Shown: piece after piece, positions 52,865-61,444 of the stretch
Layout of the letters: each line of letters opens with the position of its first letter
How positions within the stretch are numbered: the stretch's first letter is position 1
Notes under the pieces: generated by a model
The model's database searches: none
What the model was told of the DNA's origin: nothing
What the model saw: the letters and a program-made list of their open reading frames with translations, nothing else
Assembly: GCA_016235165.1 (NCBI GenBank)
Contig: JACRLX010000050.1
Span: forward strand, 62,001 to 126,000
DNA length: 64,000 nucleotides
Direction: 5' to 3'
Source: Rhodocyclales bacterium
GTDB taxonomy: Bacteria > Pseudomonadota > Gammaproteobacteria > Burkholderiales > Rhodocyclaceae
Translations under genes and position numbers: made by a program

Positions 52865-53308
52865 ATGATCCTCGATCTCGCCACGCCCAGGGAGCTGCCG
52901 CCGCCGGATCGCCAGGTGCTGTCCCAACTCGACTGGAAAGAAGCCCAGATCATGTGGGACAGCAACGACCTGGGCGCCCTGCACGATTGGTTCAACGAAC
53001 GCTGGTCGCGCCTGATCCGCAACAGCCTGCTCGGCACCAGGGATCCCGAGGCCGAATTCCTGCAAGGGCTGGCCTTCGCCACGCTGGCGCTGTTCTTCAC
53101 CCAGAACCAGAACCAGGAAGGCGCGCTGCTGCTGATCGACGACGCGCAGATGGCGCTGGCCAAATACGCCCCGCGCTTTCTCGGCGTGAATGTCGCACCG
53201 ATACTCGGCGCCTTGCAGGAACTGCGTCCGCTGCTGGTCGGCCTGGCGCCCGATGCCGACTGTCCGCTGTATCCTTTCGTCTATCCGAAATTCGAGTACG
53301 CCGCTTGA
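52865..53308 (+). CDS. Uncharacterised protein of the molybdoenzyme operon
   Basis: A 147-residue soluble protein with LFFTQNQNQEGALLLIDDAQMALAKY-type helical content and a C-terminal CPLYPFVYPKFEYAA. I do not recognise the family. It has no signal peptide or metal motif. It lies 9 bp after the chaperone gene and 4 bp before the next, so it is in the accessory part of the operon and may help maturation of the enzyme. Confidence 0.7.
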   Translation: MILDLATPRELPPPDRQVLSQLDWKEAQIMWDSNDLGALHDWFNERWSRLIRNSLLGTRDPEAEFLQGLAFATLALFFTQNQNQEGALLLIDDAQMALAKYAPRFLGVNVAPILGALQELRPLLVGLAPDADCPLYPFVYPKFEYAA

Positions 53309-53312
53309 TCCC

Positions 53313-54044
53313 ATGACGCGTGATGACATCGCCGTTACGGAAGGCTTGCCCGCCGCGGCGGCCGAAGCGCCCGCCGGGCAAAAGTCGGCGCCGGCGGTAC
53401 GCCGCTGCGTGGCTTACGAGGAGGGGTGCACGGTCGATGCCGACGACCTGCTGTTCGACGCGCCCGGCGTCGAAGCCGTCGCCGCCCTGTGCGCCGGCAT
53501 CGTGGTCGACGCCGGCGACGAACAGCGCGTCGCGACCTTGCTCGCCGCCGGCGCCGATTGCGTCTTCGTCGGCGCCGCCGCGGTGGAGGACAGCGCGGTG
53601 GTGGACCGGCTGGCAAAGGCCCACGGTGCCGAACGCATCGGCGTCTACGCCCGGCTCGGGCGACAGAGCGTCAGTTGGTCCTTCGAGACGGTATCCAATG
53701 CCGATTTCAAGACCGTCACGCCCTCGCATTGCGAGCCTGCCTGGGAAGTGCTGCGCGCCGACGGCAGCGGCAGTGGTGCGCTGGCATCGTGGTGGCTGAA
53801 GGCAATGCGCGAACTGGGCGCCACGCGCTTCCTGGTGCAGGTGGATATCTGCGATGACACCGACCTCAACCTCTGCGCCGGGCTGGTCGATGAGCTCGGC
53901 GACGCGCTGTGGATCGGTCCGCTGGTGCAGCCCGCGCCGAGACTCGCCGAATGGGTCGGTTACGGCCAGTGCCGCCAGCTGGTGCTGCCGCCGACCGTCT
54001 ACGCCCGCCGCGCCGACCTGCTCGCGGCAACGCCGGCAGCATGA
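53313..54044 (+). CDS. Uncharacterised protein, weakly HisA/TIM-barrel-like
   Basis: A 243-residue protein. The N-terminal 45 residues are low-complexity and partly encoded by a 24-bp repeat copy. The remainder has alternating strand/helix segments (GIVVDAGDEQRVATLLAAGADCVFVGAAAV, ERIGVYARLG, ATRFLVQVDICDDTDLNL) reminiscent of HisA/HisF half barrels, but catalytic Asp residues are not clearly in place. The stop overlaps the rhodanese start (ATGA). Function is unknown; a role in sulfur or cofactor handling is only inferred from context. Confidence 0.65.
   Translation: MTRDDIAVTEGLPAAAAEAPAGQKSAPAVRRCVAYEEGCTVDADDLLFDAPGVEAVAALCAGIVVDAGDEQRVATLLAAGADCVFVGAAAVEDSAVVDRLAKAHGAERIGVYARLGRQSVSWSFETVSNADFKTVTPSHCEPAWEVLRADGSGSGALASWWLKAMRELGATRFLVQVDICDDTDLNLCAGLVDELGDALWIGPLVQPAPRLAEWVGYGQCRQLVLPPTVYARRADLLAATPAA
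53381..53404 (+). repeat. Dispersed 24-bp repeat, copy 8
   Basis: AAAGTCGGCGC-CGGCGGT-ACGCCG, one mismatch, in the variable N-terminus of the uncharacterised gene (KSAPAVRR). Confidence 0.65.
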
Positions 54045-54511
54045 AACCGCTGCCCTGCTGGTTGCTGGCGCTGGCCGGCCTGGCGGCGGCCGCAGCGGCG
54101 CAGGCACAAGCCAGTCTCAAGGACAAACCGCAACTGCTTGCCGCGCTCGCCGCCAGGCCGCCGTGCTGCGTGATCGATGGTCGCGGCGTGGCGAGCCGCC
54201 AGCGCGAGGCGCTGGACGATGCCCTGGCTTGGCGCAGCGACCTGGAAATCAGCCCGACGGCGACCGTGATCGTGGTCGCCGACCGCGACCAGGATGCGCT
54301 CGCCATCGCCCGTACCCTCGAACGCAAGTACCCCGGCAAGCCGATCCTGGCGGTCAAGGGCGGTGTCGCCGCCTGGAAGGCGACCAAGCTCGCCATGCTC
54401 GTGCGCAGCGCCGACGGCGGCGCCAGCGGTCTGGTCAATTTCGTGATTCCGGCCAACACCTGCGAGCACGGCAAGCCGCTGCAAGAGCTGCGTCCGGACA
54501 AGAAGAAGTGA
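54041..54511 (+). CDS. Exported rhodanese-like protein
   Basis: A 156-residue protein with a signal peptide (cleavage near AAQAQA). The rhodanese pattern is ARPPCCVIDGRGVASRQ, IVVADRDQDALAIARTL and PILAVKGGVAAWKA. The usual active-site Cys loop reads VVADRDQDAL and lacks Cys, so it may be non-catalytic or use another Cys, for example the PPCC pair or the NTCEHG near the C-terminus. It overlaps its neighbours on both sides (ATGA, GTGA). Confidence 0.75.
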   Translation: MKPLPCWLLALAGLAAAAAAQAQASLKDKPQLLAALAARPPCCVIDGRGVASRQREALDDALAWRSDLEISPTATVIVVADRDQDALAIARTLERKYPGKPILAVKGGVAAWKATKLAMLVRSADGGASGLVNFVIPANTCEHGKPLQELRPDKKK

Positions 54512-55611
54512 ACATCGCCGCGCCCGAGTTCGATGTCGCGCGCTGCGTGCGCTACCGCTATCGCTACAGCGAATGCACGCGCTGCCAGGACGCCTGCCCG
54601 CACCAGGCGGTGACCCTCACCGACAGCGGTGCGGCAATCGAAGCGGACAAGTGCCGCAACTGCGCCCTGTGCGTTTCCGCCTGCCGTACCGGCGCTTTCG
54701 CCGCCGCCAACTTCAAGCCCATCGACATGTTGCGCCAGGCGATCAAGTGCGAAAACTTCAGCATCGCCTGCGCGCCTTCGGGCCATGCCGCCGATGCCGT
54801 GGTGCCTTGCCTCGGAGCGCTCGACGCGCCGCTCCTGGCCTACCTCGAAAAGCGCCGCCTGCCGACACGCCTGCTCGGCGCCAGCCGGTGCGCCGATTGT
54901 GCGCACGGCGCCACGGGCGCGGCGCAACTTGCCGCCAACCTGGAAGCCGCGGCCGAGTTGCGCGCCGCCGCCGCGCCCGAGGAATGGCTGCCGGTCGAAG
55001 TCGTCACCGATGACGATCCCGCGACCAAAGCGGAACCGCAGCGCTTTGCCGCCGGCCGGCGCCACCTGTTCCGCCGCCTGCTCGGCCGCGGCGTCGACGA
55101 AGTTGCCGCCGCGGTCGAGGCCAAGCCGGCCGCCGTGCCGGTGCCCGACAAGGCCATCCGCGCCGGCGCCTATGCGCTGACCGAACAGCGCGAGTTGTTG
55201 CAGATCGTCGCCGCGCGCAAGGACGGCCAGCCGTATCACGTCTCCATCCACGAGGCGCTGCCGGCGCTCGACATCCGCATCGGCCCCGGCTGCACGGTCT
55301 GCGAAGCCTGCTTCCGGGTCTGCCCCACCGGCGCCATAGGCATCACGGAAAATCCCGGTGACTGGGCGCTGGAGTTCAAGCGCGACCGCTGCGTCGGCTG
55401 TGCCGTCTGCCTCGAAGTCTGCCAGCCGCGTGTGCTCGACGCCGCGGCCGACTTCGATCTGACGCCAGACCTGCCGCCGAGGCTCCTGTTCAGGCTGGCC
55501 AAACAGCGCTGCGACCGCTGCGACCGATTTTTCGTATCGCCGCATCCGGAAAAGACCTGCAAGGTGTGCAGCGACGACCAGGATGCCTTCGCCGCCATCT
55601 TTGGCACATAG
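54508..55611 (+). CDS. Polyferredoxin-type FeS protein
   Basis: A 367-residue cytoplasmic protein with paired [4Fe-4S] motifs at both ends: CTRCQDACP and CRNCALCVSACR near the N-terminus, CTVCEACFRVCP and CVGCAVCLEVCQ near the C-terminus, and a final CDRC...CKVC that may bind zinc or iron. The middle (IACAPSG, CADCAHGATGAAQLA) resembles parts of quinol or heterodisulfide electron relays. The GTG start overlaps the rhodanese stop. It probably provides electrons for, or matures, the molybdoenzyme. Confidence 0.78.
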   Translation: MNIAAPEFDVARCVRYRYRYSECTRCQDACPHQAVTLTDSGAAIEADKCRNCALCVSACRTGAFAAANFKPIDMLRQAIKCENFSIACAPSGHAADAVVPCLGALDAPLLAYLEKRRLPTRLLGASRCADCAHGATGAAQLAANLEAAAELRAAAAPEEWLPVEVVTDDDPATKAEPQRFAAGRRHLFRRLLGRGVDEVAAAVEAKPAAVPVPDKAIRAGAYALTEQRELLQIVAARKDGQPYHVSIHEALPALDIRIGPGCTVCEACFRVCPTGAIGITENPGDWALEFKRDRCVGCAVCLEVCQPRVLDAAADFDLTPDLPPRLLFRLAKQRCDRCDRFFVSPHPEKTCKVCSDDQDAFAAIFGT

Positions 55612-55627
55612 AAAGGGAACAGCGATC

Positions 55628-56029
55628 ATGGAATGGGAATTCACCCCGGAAGACGTGGTCAAGGGACGCTGCGGCTACGCCCTCGCCGATTTCCGCCAGG
55701 GGCTGGCCGAGGAAGTGCGGCAGAACATCGGCGCCGACGGTGACGCCTTCATCCGCGCCTACCACCTGATCTACGACCTCTGCTACGCGCTGGCGACCAG
55801 CAAGGATCTCGACGCCCATCTCGGCGCCTATGCCTACGATCCGCCTACGGTGCAGTTCCTGCGCGAACTGGCGCCGGCGATGGAAGCCAACGTCGACATG
55901 CTCGGCGCGATCCTGCAACGCCAGATCATGGATCGCGTCGAGGCCGGCACGCCATTGCAGAGCGCGGTCGGCGAAGTTGCCGACTGGCACAGGCAATCTG
56001 TCAGCGACCATCCGCCGGCGACGCATTGA
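55628..56029 (+). CDS. Small uncharacterised protein
   Basis: A 133-residue helical, soluble protein starting MEWEFTPEDVVKGRCGY. AAGGGAAC lies about 8 nt before the ATG. It has no recognised domain. It follows the polyferredoxin gene by 16 bp in the same operon, which is the only guide to its role. Confidence 0.7.
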   Translation: MEWEFTPEDVVKGRCGYALADFRQGLAEEVRQNIGADGDAFIRAYHLIYDLCYALATSKDLDAHLGAYAYDPPTVQFLRELAPAMEANVDMLGAILQRQIMDRVEAGTPLQSAVGEVADWHRQSVSDHPPATH

Positions 56030-56075
56030 CCCCGCCGCCCCTGGCCGAATCCGTTTTCGACTGGATGGATCGAAC

Positions 56076-56783
56076 ATGGACGCACGAAACGATAGGGTAG
56101 GGAATGCCAGGTCGAGGTTCTACCTGTCGATGGCGAGGGCGTTCATGGCCCCCACGGAAACCCCCGTCGCGGCGGCCATGCTGTGTGGGAATTTGACGGA
56201 GACACTGGCCGAGCTCGACCACGAGATCGGGTATGGACTCGCGACCGAAATCGATGCCTGCCAGGTCGAGTTCGACCTGATTGGCGATGCCGACGATCTG
56301 CTGCTGCACTATTGCTCCCTGTTCATCCTGCCGCCGCGTCGAGTCAAGATCAATGTCGGTGCCTACCTCGACGGCACCTGCAATGGAGCCACCGCGCGGG
56401 CGCTGGCAAGCTGTTATGCGGCGGGTGGCGCGAATCACGCCGGAGAGTTCCCCGATCTGGCCGATCACATGGCCTTGCAACTCGAATTTGTCGCCCGCCT
56501 ATTTGCGCGCGCGGTTCCCGGTGGCGCGCCGGGGCGGTTCATCGACCGCTACCCGGCATCCTGGATCGCGCCGCTGATCGGCGATATCTGGTGTGCCGGG
56601 ACGGATCAGGATTTTGCAGGCAAGCCCTATCTCGCGCTTGCCATCCTGCTGTGCAAGGCGCTAGCCTGCGATGCCGACAGCAAGTGCGACGCGCTGGCGG
56701 AGGTTGCGGGAAAATATTCGCTCGGCGTCCCATCGCCGCTGCGTGGCACGGCACCGAACGCTTGCCGGGCGTGCAAACGATGA
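56076..56783 (+). CDS. TorD-family chaperone, second copy
   Basis: A 235-residue helical protein with RSRFYLSMARAFMAPTE at the N-terminus and HYCSLFILPPRRVKINVGAYLDG in the position of the family core motif. The C-terminal region has KALACDADSKCDALAEVAG. Two TorD-like chaperones for one catalytic subunit is unusual; this one may serve a different enzyme. A copy of the 24-bp repeat follows the stop by 2 bp. Confidence 0.75.
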   Translation: MDARNDRVGNARSRFYLSMARAFMAPTETPVAAAMLCGNLTETLAELDHEIGYGLATEIDACQVEFDLIGDADDLLLHYCSLFILPPRRVKINVGAYLDGTCNGATARALASCYAAGGANHAGEFPDLADHMALQLEFVARLFARAVPGGAPGRFIDRYPASWIAPLIGDIWCAGTDQDFAGKPYLALAILLCKALACDADSKCDALAEVAGKYSLGVPSPLRGTAPNACRACKR

Positions 56784-56785
56784 AC

Positions 56786-56809
56786 CGCCGTGCCGCCAGC
56801 GCCGACTGT
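56786..56809 (-). repeat. Dispersed 24-bp repeat, copy 9
   Basis: Minus-strand ACAGTCGGCGC-TGGCGGC-ACGGCG, 2 bp after the stop of the second TorD-like gene. Confidence 0.7.
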
Positions 56810-56939
56810 TCGCCAAGGCCGTGGCGATCGCCCCTGGCCGTTGGCCACGGACGACGGCGCCGGCCTGAAAACCATGATCCGCGCCGCTGTGTCGGCTACC
56901 GCGCTTAGGATATCCAGTCCCGATGGAGAGGAGAGCACC

Positions 56940-57389
56940 ATGAGCACGATCCGCAACCTGCTACAGAACAAGAAGCCCCTCGTCACCGCGCATATCGGCC
57001 AGACGGTCAACGAGGCGGTCGCCCAAATGACCGGCGCCGATGTCGGCGCCGTCCTCGTCCTCGACGATCTCGGGCGTATCGCCGGCATTTTCACCGAGCG
57101 TGACTGCCTGCAAAAAGTCACCCGGCCCTGCCTCGATCCCTGCGCCACGCCACTGCGCGAGGTGATGACGACCAGCGTGCGATTTGCCAAGCCGGACCAG
57201 GCCATCGAGGACTGCCTGCGCCTGATGACCGAGCGCTACTTCCGCCACCTGCCGGTGCTCGCCGAAAATGGCGACATCCTCGGCATCGTCTCCATCGGCG
57301 ACCTGGTCAAGGCGCGCCTCAGCGAACAGGAATTCGCCATCGACCAGCTGGAGCATTACATCGCCGACAGCCTGCCGGTGGGACGCTGA
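56940..57389 (+). CDS. Tandem CBS-domain protein
   Basis: A 149-residue protein made of two CBS domains (AVLVLDDLGRIAGIFTERD, then HLPVLAENGDILGIVSIGDLVKARL). It has a strong site GGAGAGGAGAG before the ATG. Stand-alone CBS pairs often bind adenine nucleotides and regulate a partner. Its place at the end of the molybdoenzyme gene run may be coincidental. Confidence 0.85.
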   Translation: MSTIRNLLQNKKPLVTAHIGQTVNEAVAQMTGADVGAVLVLDDLGRIAGIFTERDCLQKVTRPCLDPCATPLREVMTTSVRFAKPDQAIEDCLRLMTERYFRHLPVLAENGDILGIVSIGDLVKARLSEQEFAIDQLEHYIADSLPVGR

Positions 57390-57514
57390 GATGGCTCGAT
57401 GCACGAATGGACCCAGGAGCGCCTCGCGACCGCTGTCGCGCAAGTGGGAGATCAAGTAGCGGGACGGGCGGCTGCCAGTGCCGCGGGCGCGTGGGCATGC
57501 GCGGACGGCGTGGT

Positions 57515-58768
57515 TCAGAAATAAAGTCGCGCCGTCAGTTCCAGCTTGCGTTCATTCTGCTTCTCGCCGAACTCGCTGCCGGGCTTGCCGTGCAGCCAGG
57601 TGGCGCGCAGGCGCAGGTCGAGGTTGGTGACGCCGGTGTAGAGCAGTTCCGGCGTCAGCGACCAGCTCCTGTCGTCGAGGTTGGCGATCAGCGTCGCCGA
57701 GGGCGTGAAATAGACGATGTCGAAGGGCTCTTTCTGGCTGGCGCGCAGGTAGAGGTAGCGCTCGCCGGCGTTGGCGCGCGCGTAGGCAGGGCTGATCTGC
57801 TTCGCCCGGTTCACCAGCAGCGGGTTTCCGCTGTCGACCAGCGTGTTGAAGTCGGCGAGTTGGTGCCCTGAAAAGCCGGTGCCGTTGCGGTAGAGCTCGG
57901 CAATCCAGGTGGTGTCGCTCTCCGTCTGGTAGCGCAGGCCGAGCAGGTAACTCGTGACATCGCGTGTCCTGCTCGTCACGGCGCCGGCGGCATCGATGGC
58001 GCGCAGTTCGACGTCCTTCGTCCGTGCCCACTCGCCGTGGATTTCGAGCGCGCTGGTCAGGTTGCGCGAGAAGTCGAGACCGAAGCGCGGCGTGCGGCTG
58101 CCACGGCCGAGCCAGGTGAAGTCGATGTCGGTGTCGTGCCAGAGGAAATACAGCTTGGCGGCGGCATTGACGTGGCCCGGTGTGCCAAAGTCGCCGTTGG
58201 CGCGCTCGTTCGCCGGCAGCAGCACCGGGGTGAAGGCCACGGTCTTGAGCTCGCCACCGTCCGCAAGGTTGCGGATGAAGTCCGCCGTGAGCATCGTGTA
58301 ACCCTCGCGCGCCAGCTCCGGGTCATTCGGATCCTTCGCCCGTTCGACGAAGCCGACAGGGTTCCACGCATAGCCCTTGCCCCATTTCAGCGAACGCTTG
58401 CCGATCTCGAGCGTGACGCCGGGATCGGGCTGGAAGGAGGCATAGGCTTCGTCGAAGCGGCTGATGCGCTCGCTCGCCAGCTCGTCACGCCGTACTTCGG
58501 CTGAGCCACGGAGATTCAGGCTGGCGATGCCCTGGGTGTATTTGGCATTGAGCTTGAGCGTGGCGGTGTTGCGGTCCAGCGTGTCGCGATTCAGGCCGTT
58601 GAGCTTGTAAAGGCTGCCCTCGCGGTTGAGCCGGGCGCGTTCGGACTTGAGTTCGAGGTAGCCGCCGAACTCGAAGGGCTTCTTCTCGAACTCGCTGGCA
58701 TCGAAGCGGAACTCCTCGGCCTGCGCGCAGAACGCCAGCCCCGCCGCCAGCCACCACGCGCGTTTCAC
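57515..58768 (-). CDS. Outer-membrane beta-barrel protein, second module
   Basis: A 417-residue protein with a short signal (KRAWWLAAGLAFCAQA). It has alternating beta-strand pattern throughout and a C-terminal LELTARLYF ending in Phe. Features include GGYLELKSERARLNREGSLY and EIGKRSLKWGKGYAWNPVGF. The GTG start overlaps the LolA-like gene stop (GTGA). It resembles DUF1302-type barrels; its partner genes match those at 32252-36604 except that the energy source is an ABC transporter. Confidence 0.8.
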   Translation of the reverse strand: MKRAWWLAAGLAFCAQAEEFRFDASEFEKKPFEFGGYLELKSERARLNREGSLYKLNGLNRDTLDRNTATLKLNAKYTQGIASLNLRGSAEVRRDELASERISRFDEAYASFQPDPGVTLEIGKRSLKWGKGYAWNPVGFVERAKDPNDPELAREGYTMLTADFIRNLADGGELKTVAFTPVLLPANERANGDFGTPGHVNAAAKLYFLWHDTDIDFTWLGRGSRTPRFGLDFSRNLTSALEIHGEWARTKDVELRAIDAAGAVTSRTRDVTSYLLGLRYQTESDTTWIAELYRNGTGFSGHQLADFNTLVDSGNPLLVNRAKQISPAYARANAGERYLYLRASQKEPFDIVYFTPSATLIANLDDRSWSLTPELLYTGVTNLDLRLRATWLHGKPGSEFGEKQNERKLELTARLYF

Positions 58769-59493
58769 TTCCTCAGATCCTCGACCCGCGGCAGGTAGTT
58801 GAGCGAGAACACCTCGTCGGGGAAGTCGCGCTTCTTGATGTTGGCATAGAGCATCACCGACTTGTAGCCCTGATGGAGCGGGCTGTCGGTTTCGATCGTC
58901 GCCGGGCGCCTGATGCCGCCGCCGAAGTCCTTGCTGTCCTTGAAGCGCAGCGTCTTGATCAGCATGCCGCTCGCCGCGTAGCACTCGATCACGGTCGGCA
59001 ACAGCGCCTTCCTGTCCACCCACATCCTGAGCTTGTCGTAGGCCACCTCGTTGGTCCTGGCCTTGAGCGTCAGCAGGTAAGCGTCCTTCTCCTCGGCGGC
59101 CGACTCGACCGCGTATTCCTCGGCGTAGTCGATGCGCAGGATGTCGGCGTTGTTGAATACGCCGCCGGTCACCGATTGCAGGCTGGTGATGCGCATCGGC
59201 TTGCCGACCTCGGGAATGTAAAGCCACATGTTGTCGCCCAGGCGCAGCGTGGCGCGGCCCTTGTCGCTCTGCGGCGCGAGAAAGAGCGCGACGATCCTGT
59301 CGCGGCCCTTCTTCACCGAGTAGAGCACGAACTCCTTCTTCTGGCCGTTCGGCTCGATGTTGATGAGCTTGCGCATCATCTCGTAGGACTCGGGTTCGAG
59401 GTTGCGGTCGACCTTCTTGAGGATCGCGGTTCCGTCCAGCGCCATAGCTGGAAAAGCGAGCAGGAAGGTCAGCAGGGCGAGCAGTTGCTTCAT
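58765..59493 (-). CDS. LolA-like outer-membrane lipoprotein-sorting family protein, second module
   Basis: A 242-residue periplasmic protein with signal MKQLLALLTFLLAFPAMA. It has PF17131-like features: MMRKLINIEPNGQKKEFVLY, NMWLYIPEVGKPMRITS and TNEVAYDKLRMWVDRK. It lies 9 bp downstream of the permease gene and is coupled to the barrel gene. It is probably the periplasmic carrier between ABC transporter and outer membrane. Confidence 0.82.
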   Translation of the reverse strand: MKQLLALLTFLLAFPAMALDGTAILKKVDRNLEPESYEMMRKLINIEPNGQKKEFVLYSVKKGRDRIVALFLAPQSDKGRATLRLGDNMWLYIPEVGKPMRITSLQSVTGGVFNNADILRIDYAEEYAVESAAEEKDAYLLTLKARTNEVAYDKLRMWVDRKALLPTVIECYAASGMLIKTLRFKDSKDFGGGIRRPATIETDSPLHQGYKSVMLYANIKKRDFPDEVFSLNYLPRVEDLRK

Positions 59494-59502
59494 GATGGTT
59501 TC

Positions 59503-60750
59503 CTAAACATGGCGCAGCGCCTGGATGGGGTCGAGGCGCGAGGCCTTCCACGCCGGTTGCAGGCTGGCGATGACGGCGACGACGACCACCAGCGCGGCGA
59601 TGGCCAGCACGTCGCCTGCGGCAATCGACGGTGCCATGACCAGCCCCTGCTGCTGGCCGAAGTTGAAGGTGGGCTGCCAGAGCTTGATACCAGCGATGGC
59701 GGCAAGGCTCAGCACGATGCCCGCCAGCGTGCCGGCCAGCCCCAGCATCAGGCCCTCGGCGAGGAACAGCGAGAGGATGCGCGAAGGCGGCGTGCCGATC
59801 GCGGCGATGGTGCCGATTTCGCGGATGCGCTCGAACACCGCCATCATCATCACGTTCATCACCGCGACCAGCACGATGGAGATCAGCATGATCTTGATGA
59901 ACAGGGTCATCAGGTCGATCATCTTCGCCAGATTGGCGAAGGGCGAGAGCTCGGCCCAAGTGTGCACCTCCAGCACCGGCTTGCCTTCCTTGTTGCTCGC
60001 ATTTTCCAGCGCGACCTTGATCTGGCCGCTGCTTTGGTCGAGGCGCGAGAAGTCCTTCAGCCGCACGGCGTATTCGCTGACTTCGGCTTCGCCCATGCGC
60101 AGCAGTTCGCGCGCATCGTCGATATGCACGTAGCCGTCGCGTCCCCCCGGCCCGGTAACGCCTTCGAGCACGCCACGCACGACGAAGGTCTTGCCATTCA
60201 CCGAGCCGTCGCGGTTGGTGGCGACCACCACCGCGGTGTCGCCGACCTTCGTCTTCATTCCGCGCGCCAGCAGTTGCGGGATGACGATCTGGCCGCGCCC
60301 GACCAGCGGCCCGTTCTTGTCGCCTTCGACCATGCGACCGGGCAGCAAGGGCGTGGTTGCAGCCTCACGCGCCGGGTCGACGCCGTTCACGCGGATGCTC
60401 GTCGTCTCGGCGAAGTTGCTGAACATGCCGCCGAACTTGACCCGCGGCGACCAGGTTTCGACCGCCGGGTTGGCCTCTAGCGCCTCCTCGACCTTGGCCG
60501 CCATCTGCGGCTTCATGTTGAGGTTGAGCGGCAGGTTGTCGATCGAGGCGACATAGCCCTTGCGATGCACCTGCAGGTGGCCCAGCACCGAATCGGTAAT
60601 CTGGCCGACCATCATGGCCTTGAAGGAACCGGCCACGGCGATGAACAGCAGCACCGCCACCATGCCGATCACGATCAAGAGCAGGGTCAGCGCGGTGCGG
60701 CGGCGGTAGCGCAGCAGGTTGCGGCTGGCAATGCCAAGGATGTCAAACAC
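59503..60750 (-). CDS. MacB/LolC-like ABC transporter permease (FtsX family)
   Basis: A 415-residue protein with an N-terminal helix (RRTALTLLLIVIGMVAVLLF), a periplasmic domain of about 230 residues and three C-terminal helices, the FtsX/MacB layout. ERIREIGTIAAIGTPPSRILSLFLAEG is the coupling segment. The GTG start follows GGAGG and overlaps the ATPase stop by 8 nt. In Lol and Mac systems this type moves lipoproteins or other cargo from the inner membrane. Confidence 0.88.
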   Translation of the reverse strand: MFDILGIASRNLLRYRRRTALTLLLIVIGMVAVLLFIAVAGSFKAMMVGQITDSVLGHLQVHRKGYVASIDNLPLNLNMKPQMAAKVEEALEANPAVETWSPRVKFGGMFSNFAETTSIRVNGVDPAREAATTPLLPGRMVEGDKNGPLVGRGQIVIPQLLARGMKTKVGDTAVVVATNRDGSVNGKTFVVRGVLEGVTGPGGRDGYVHIDDARELLRMGEAEVSEYAVRLKDFSRLDQSSGQIKVALENASNKEGKPVLEVHTWAELSPFANLAKMIDLMTLFIKIMLISIVLVAVMNVMMMAVFERIREIGTIAAIGTPPSRILSLFLAEGLMLGLAGTLAGIVLSLAAIAGIKLWQPTFNFGQQQGLVMAPSIAAGDVLAIAALVVVVAVIASLQPAWKASRLDPIQALRHV

Positions 60751-61432
60751 GATGGCCTCCGTTCTGCAAACGTCCGTCTTCCAGCGAGAAAGTGACTTCC
60801 GCTTCGCCCATGATCTTCGGGTCATGGGTGGAGAATATGAAAGTGGTGCCGAACTCGTCGCGCATTTGCTTCATCAGTTCGAGGATGCGGTAGGCGGTGT
60901 CGTGGTCGAGGTTGGCGGTCGGCTCGTCGGCCAGCACCAGCTTCGGCTTGCTGACCAGCGCGCGCGCCACGGCGACGCGCTGCTTCTGGCCGCCGGAAAT
61001 CTGGTCGGGACGCTTGTCGGCCTGATCGCTCATGCCCACGGCGGCCAGCAGGCGCAGCACCTGGTCGCGGCGCTTTTCCGCCGGCCAGTTCAACACCATG
61101 CGCAGCGGGTACTCGACGTTCTCGAACACGGTCAGCACCGGGATCAGGTTGAAGTCCTGGAACACGAAGCCGATGTGCTCGCCGCGAAAGCGCGCGGCCG
61201 CCTTGCGGTCGAGCGTGGCGATATCGGTGGACAGCAGCTTGAGCGTGCCCGAGGTCGGATGGTCGAGGCAGCCGAGCATGTTGAGCAGCGTGCTCTTGCC
61301 GCTGCCCGAAGGGCCGACGAAGGCGACGAAGGAGGCCGGCGCGATGGCGAAATCCACGCCCTTGATCGCCGGCACGTCGATGTCGCCGGCGCGGTAGGTC
61401 TTGGTGAGATTGTGCGCGGTGACGAGGCTCAT
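60743..61432 (-). CDS. LolD/MacB-like ABC transporter ATPase
   Basis: A 229-residue ATPase with Walker [10 protein letters not shown], signature [15 protein letters not shown], Walker [13 protein letters not shown] and His switch FSTHDPK. The family motif [17 protein letters not shown] is that of LolD/MacB-type ATPases. It precedes the permease gene in the operon. Confidence 0.93.
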   Translation of the reverse strand: MSLVTAHNLTKTYRAGDIDVPAIKGVDFAIAPASFVAFVGPSGSGKSTLLNMLGCLDHPTSGTLKLLSTDIATLDRKAAARFRGEHIGFVFQDFNLIPVLTVFENVEYPLRMVLNWPAEKRRDQVLRLLAAVGMSDQADKRPDQISGGQKQRVAVARALVSKPKLVLADEPTANLDHDTAYRILELMKQMRDEFGTTFIFSTHDPKIMGEAEVTFSLEDGRLQNGGHRV

Positions 61433-61444
61433 GATGGGTCCGGC

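Noticed and set aside
53313..54044. HisA isomerase assignment
   Set aside because: Only general strand/helix pattern fits; the catalytic Asp pair is not evident and no his genes are near.
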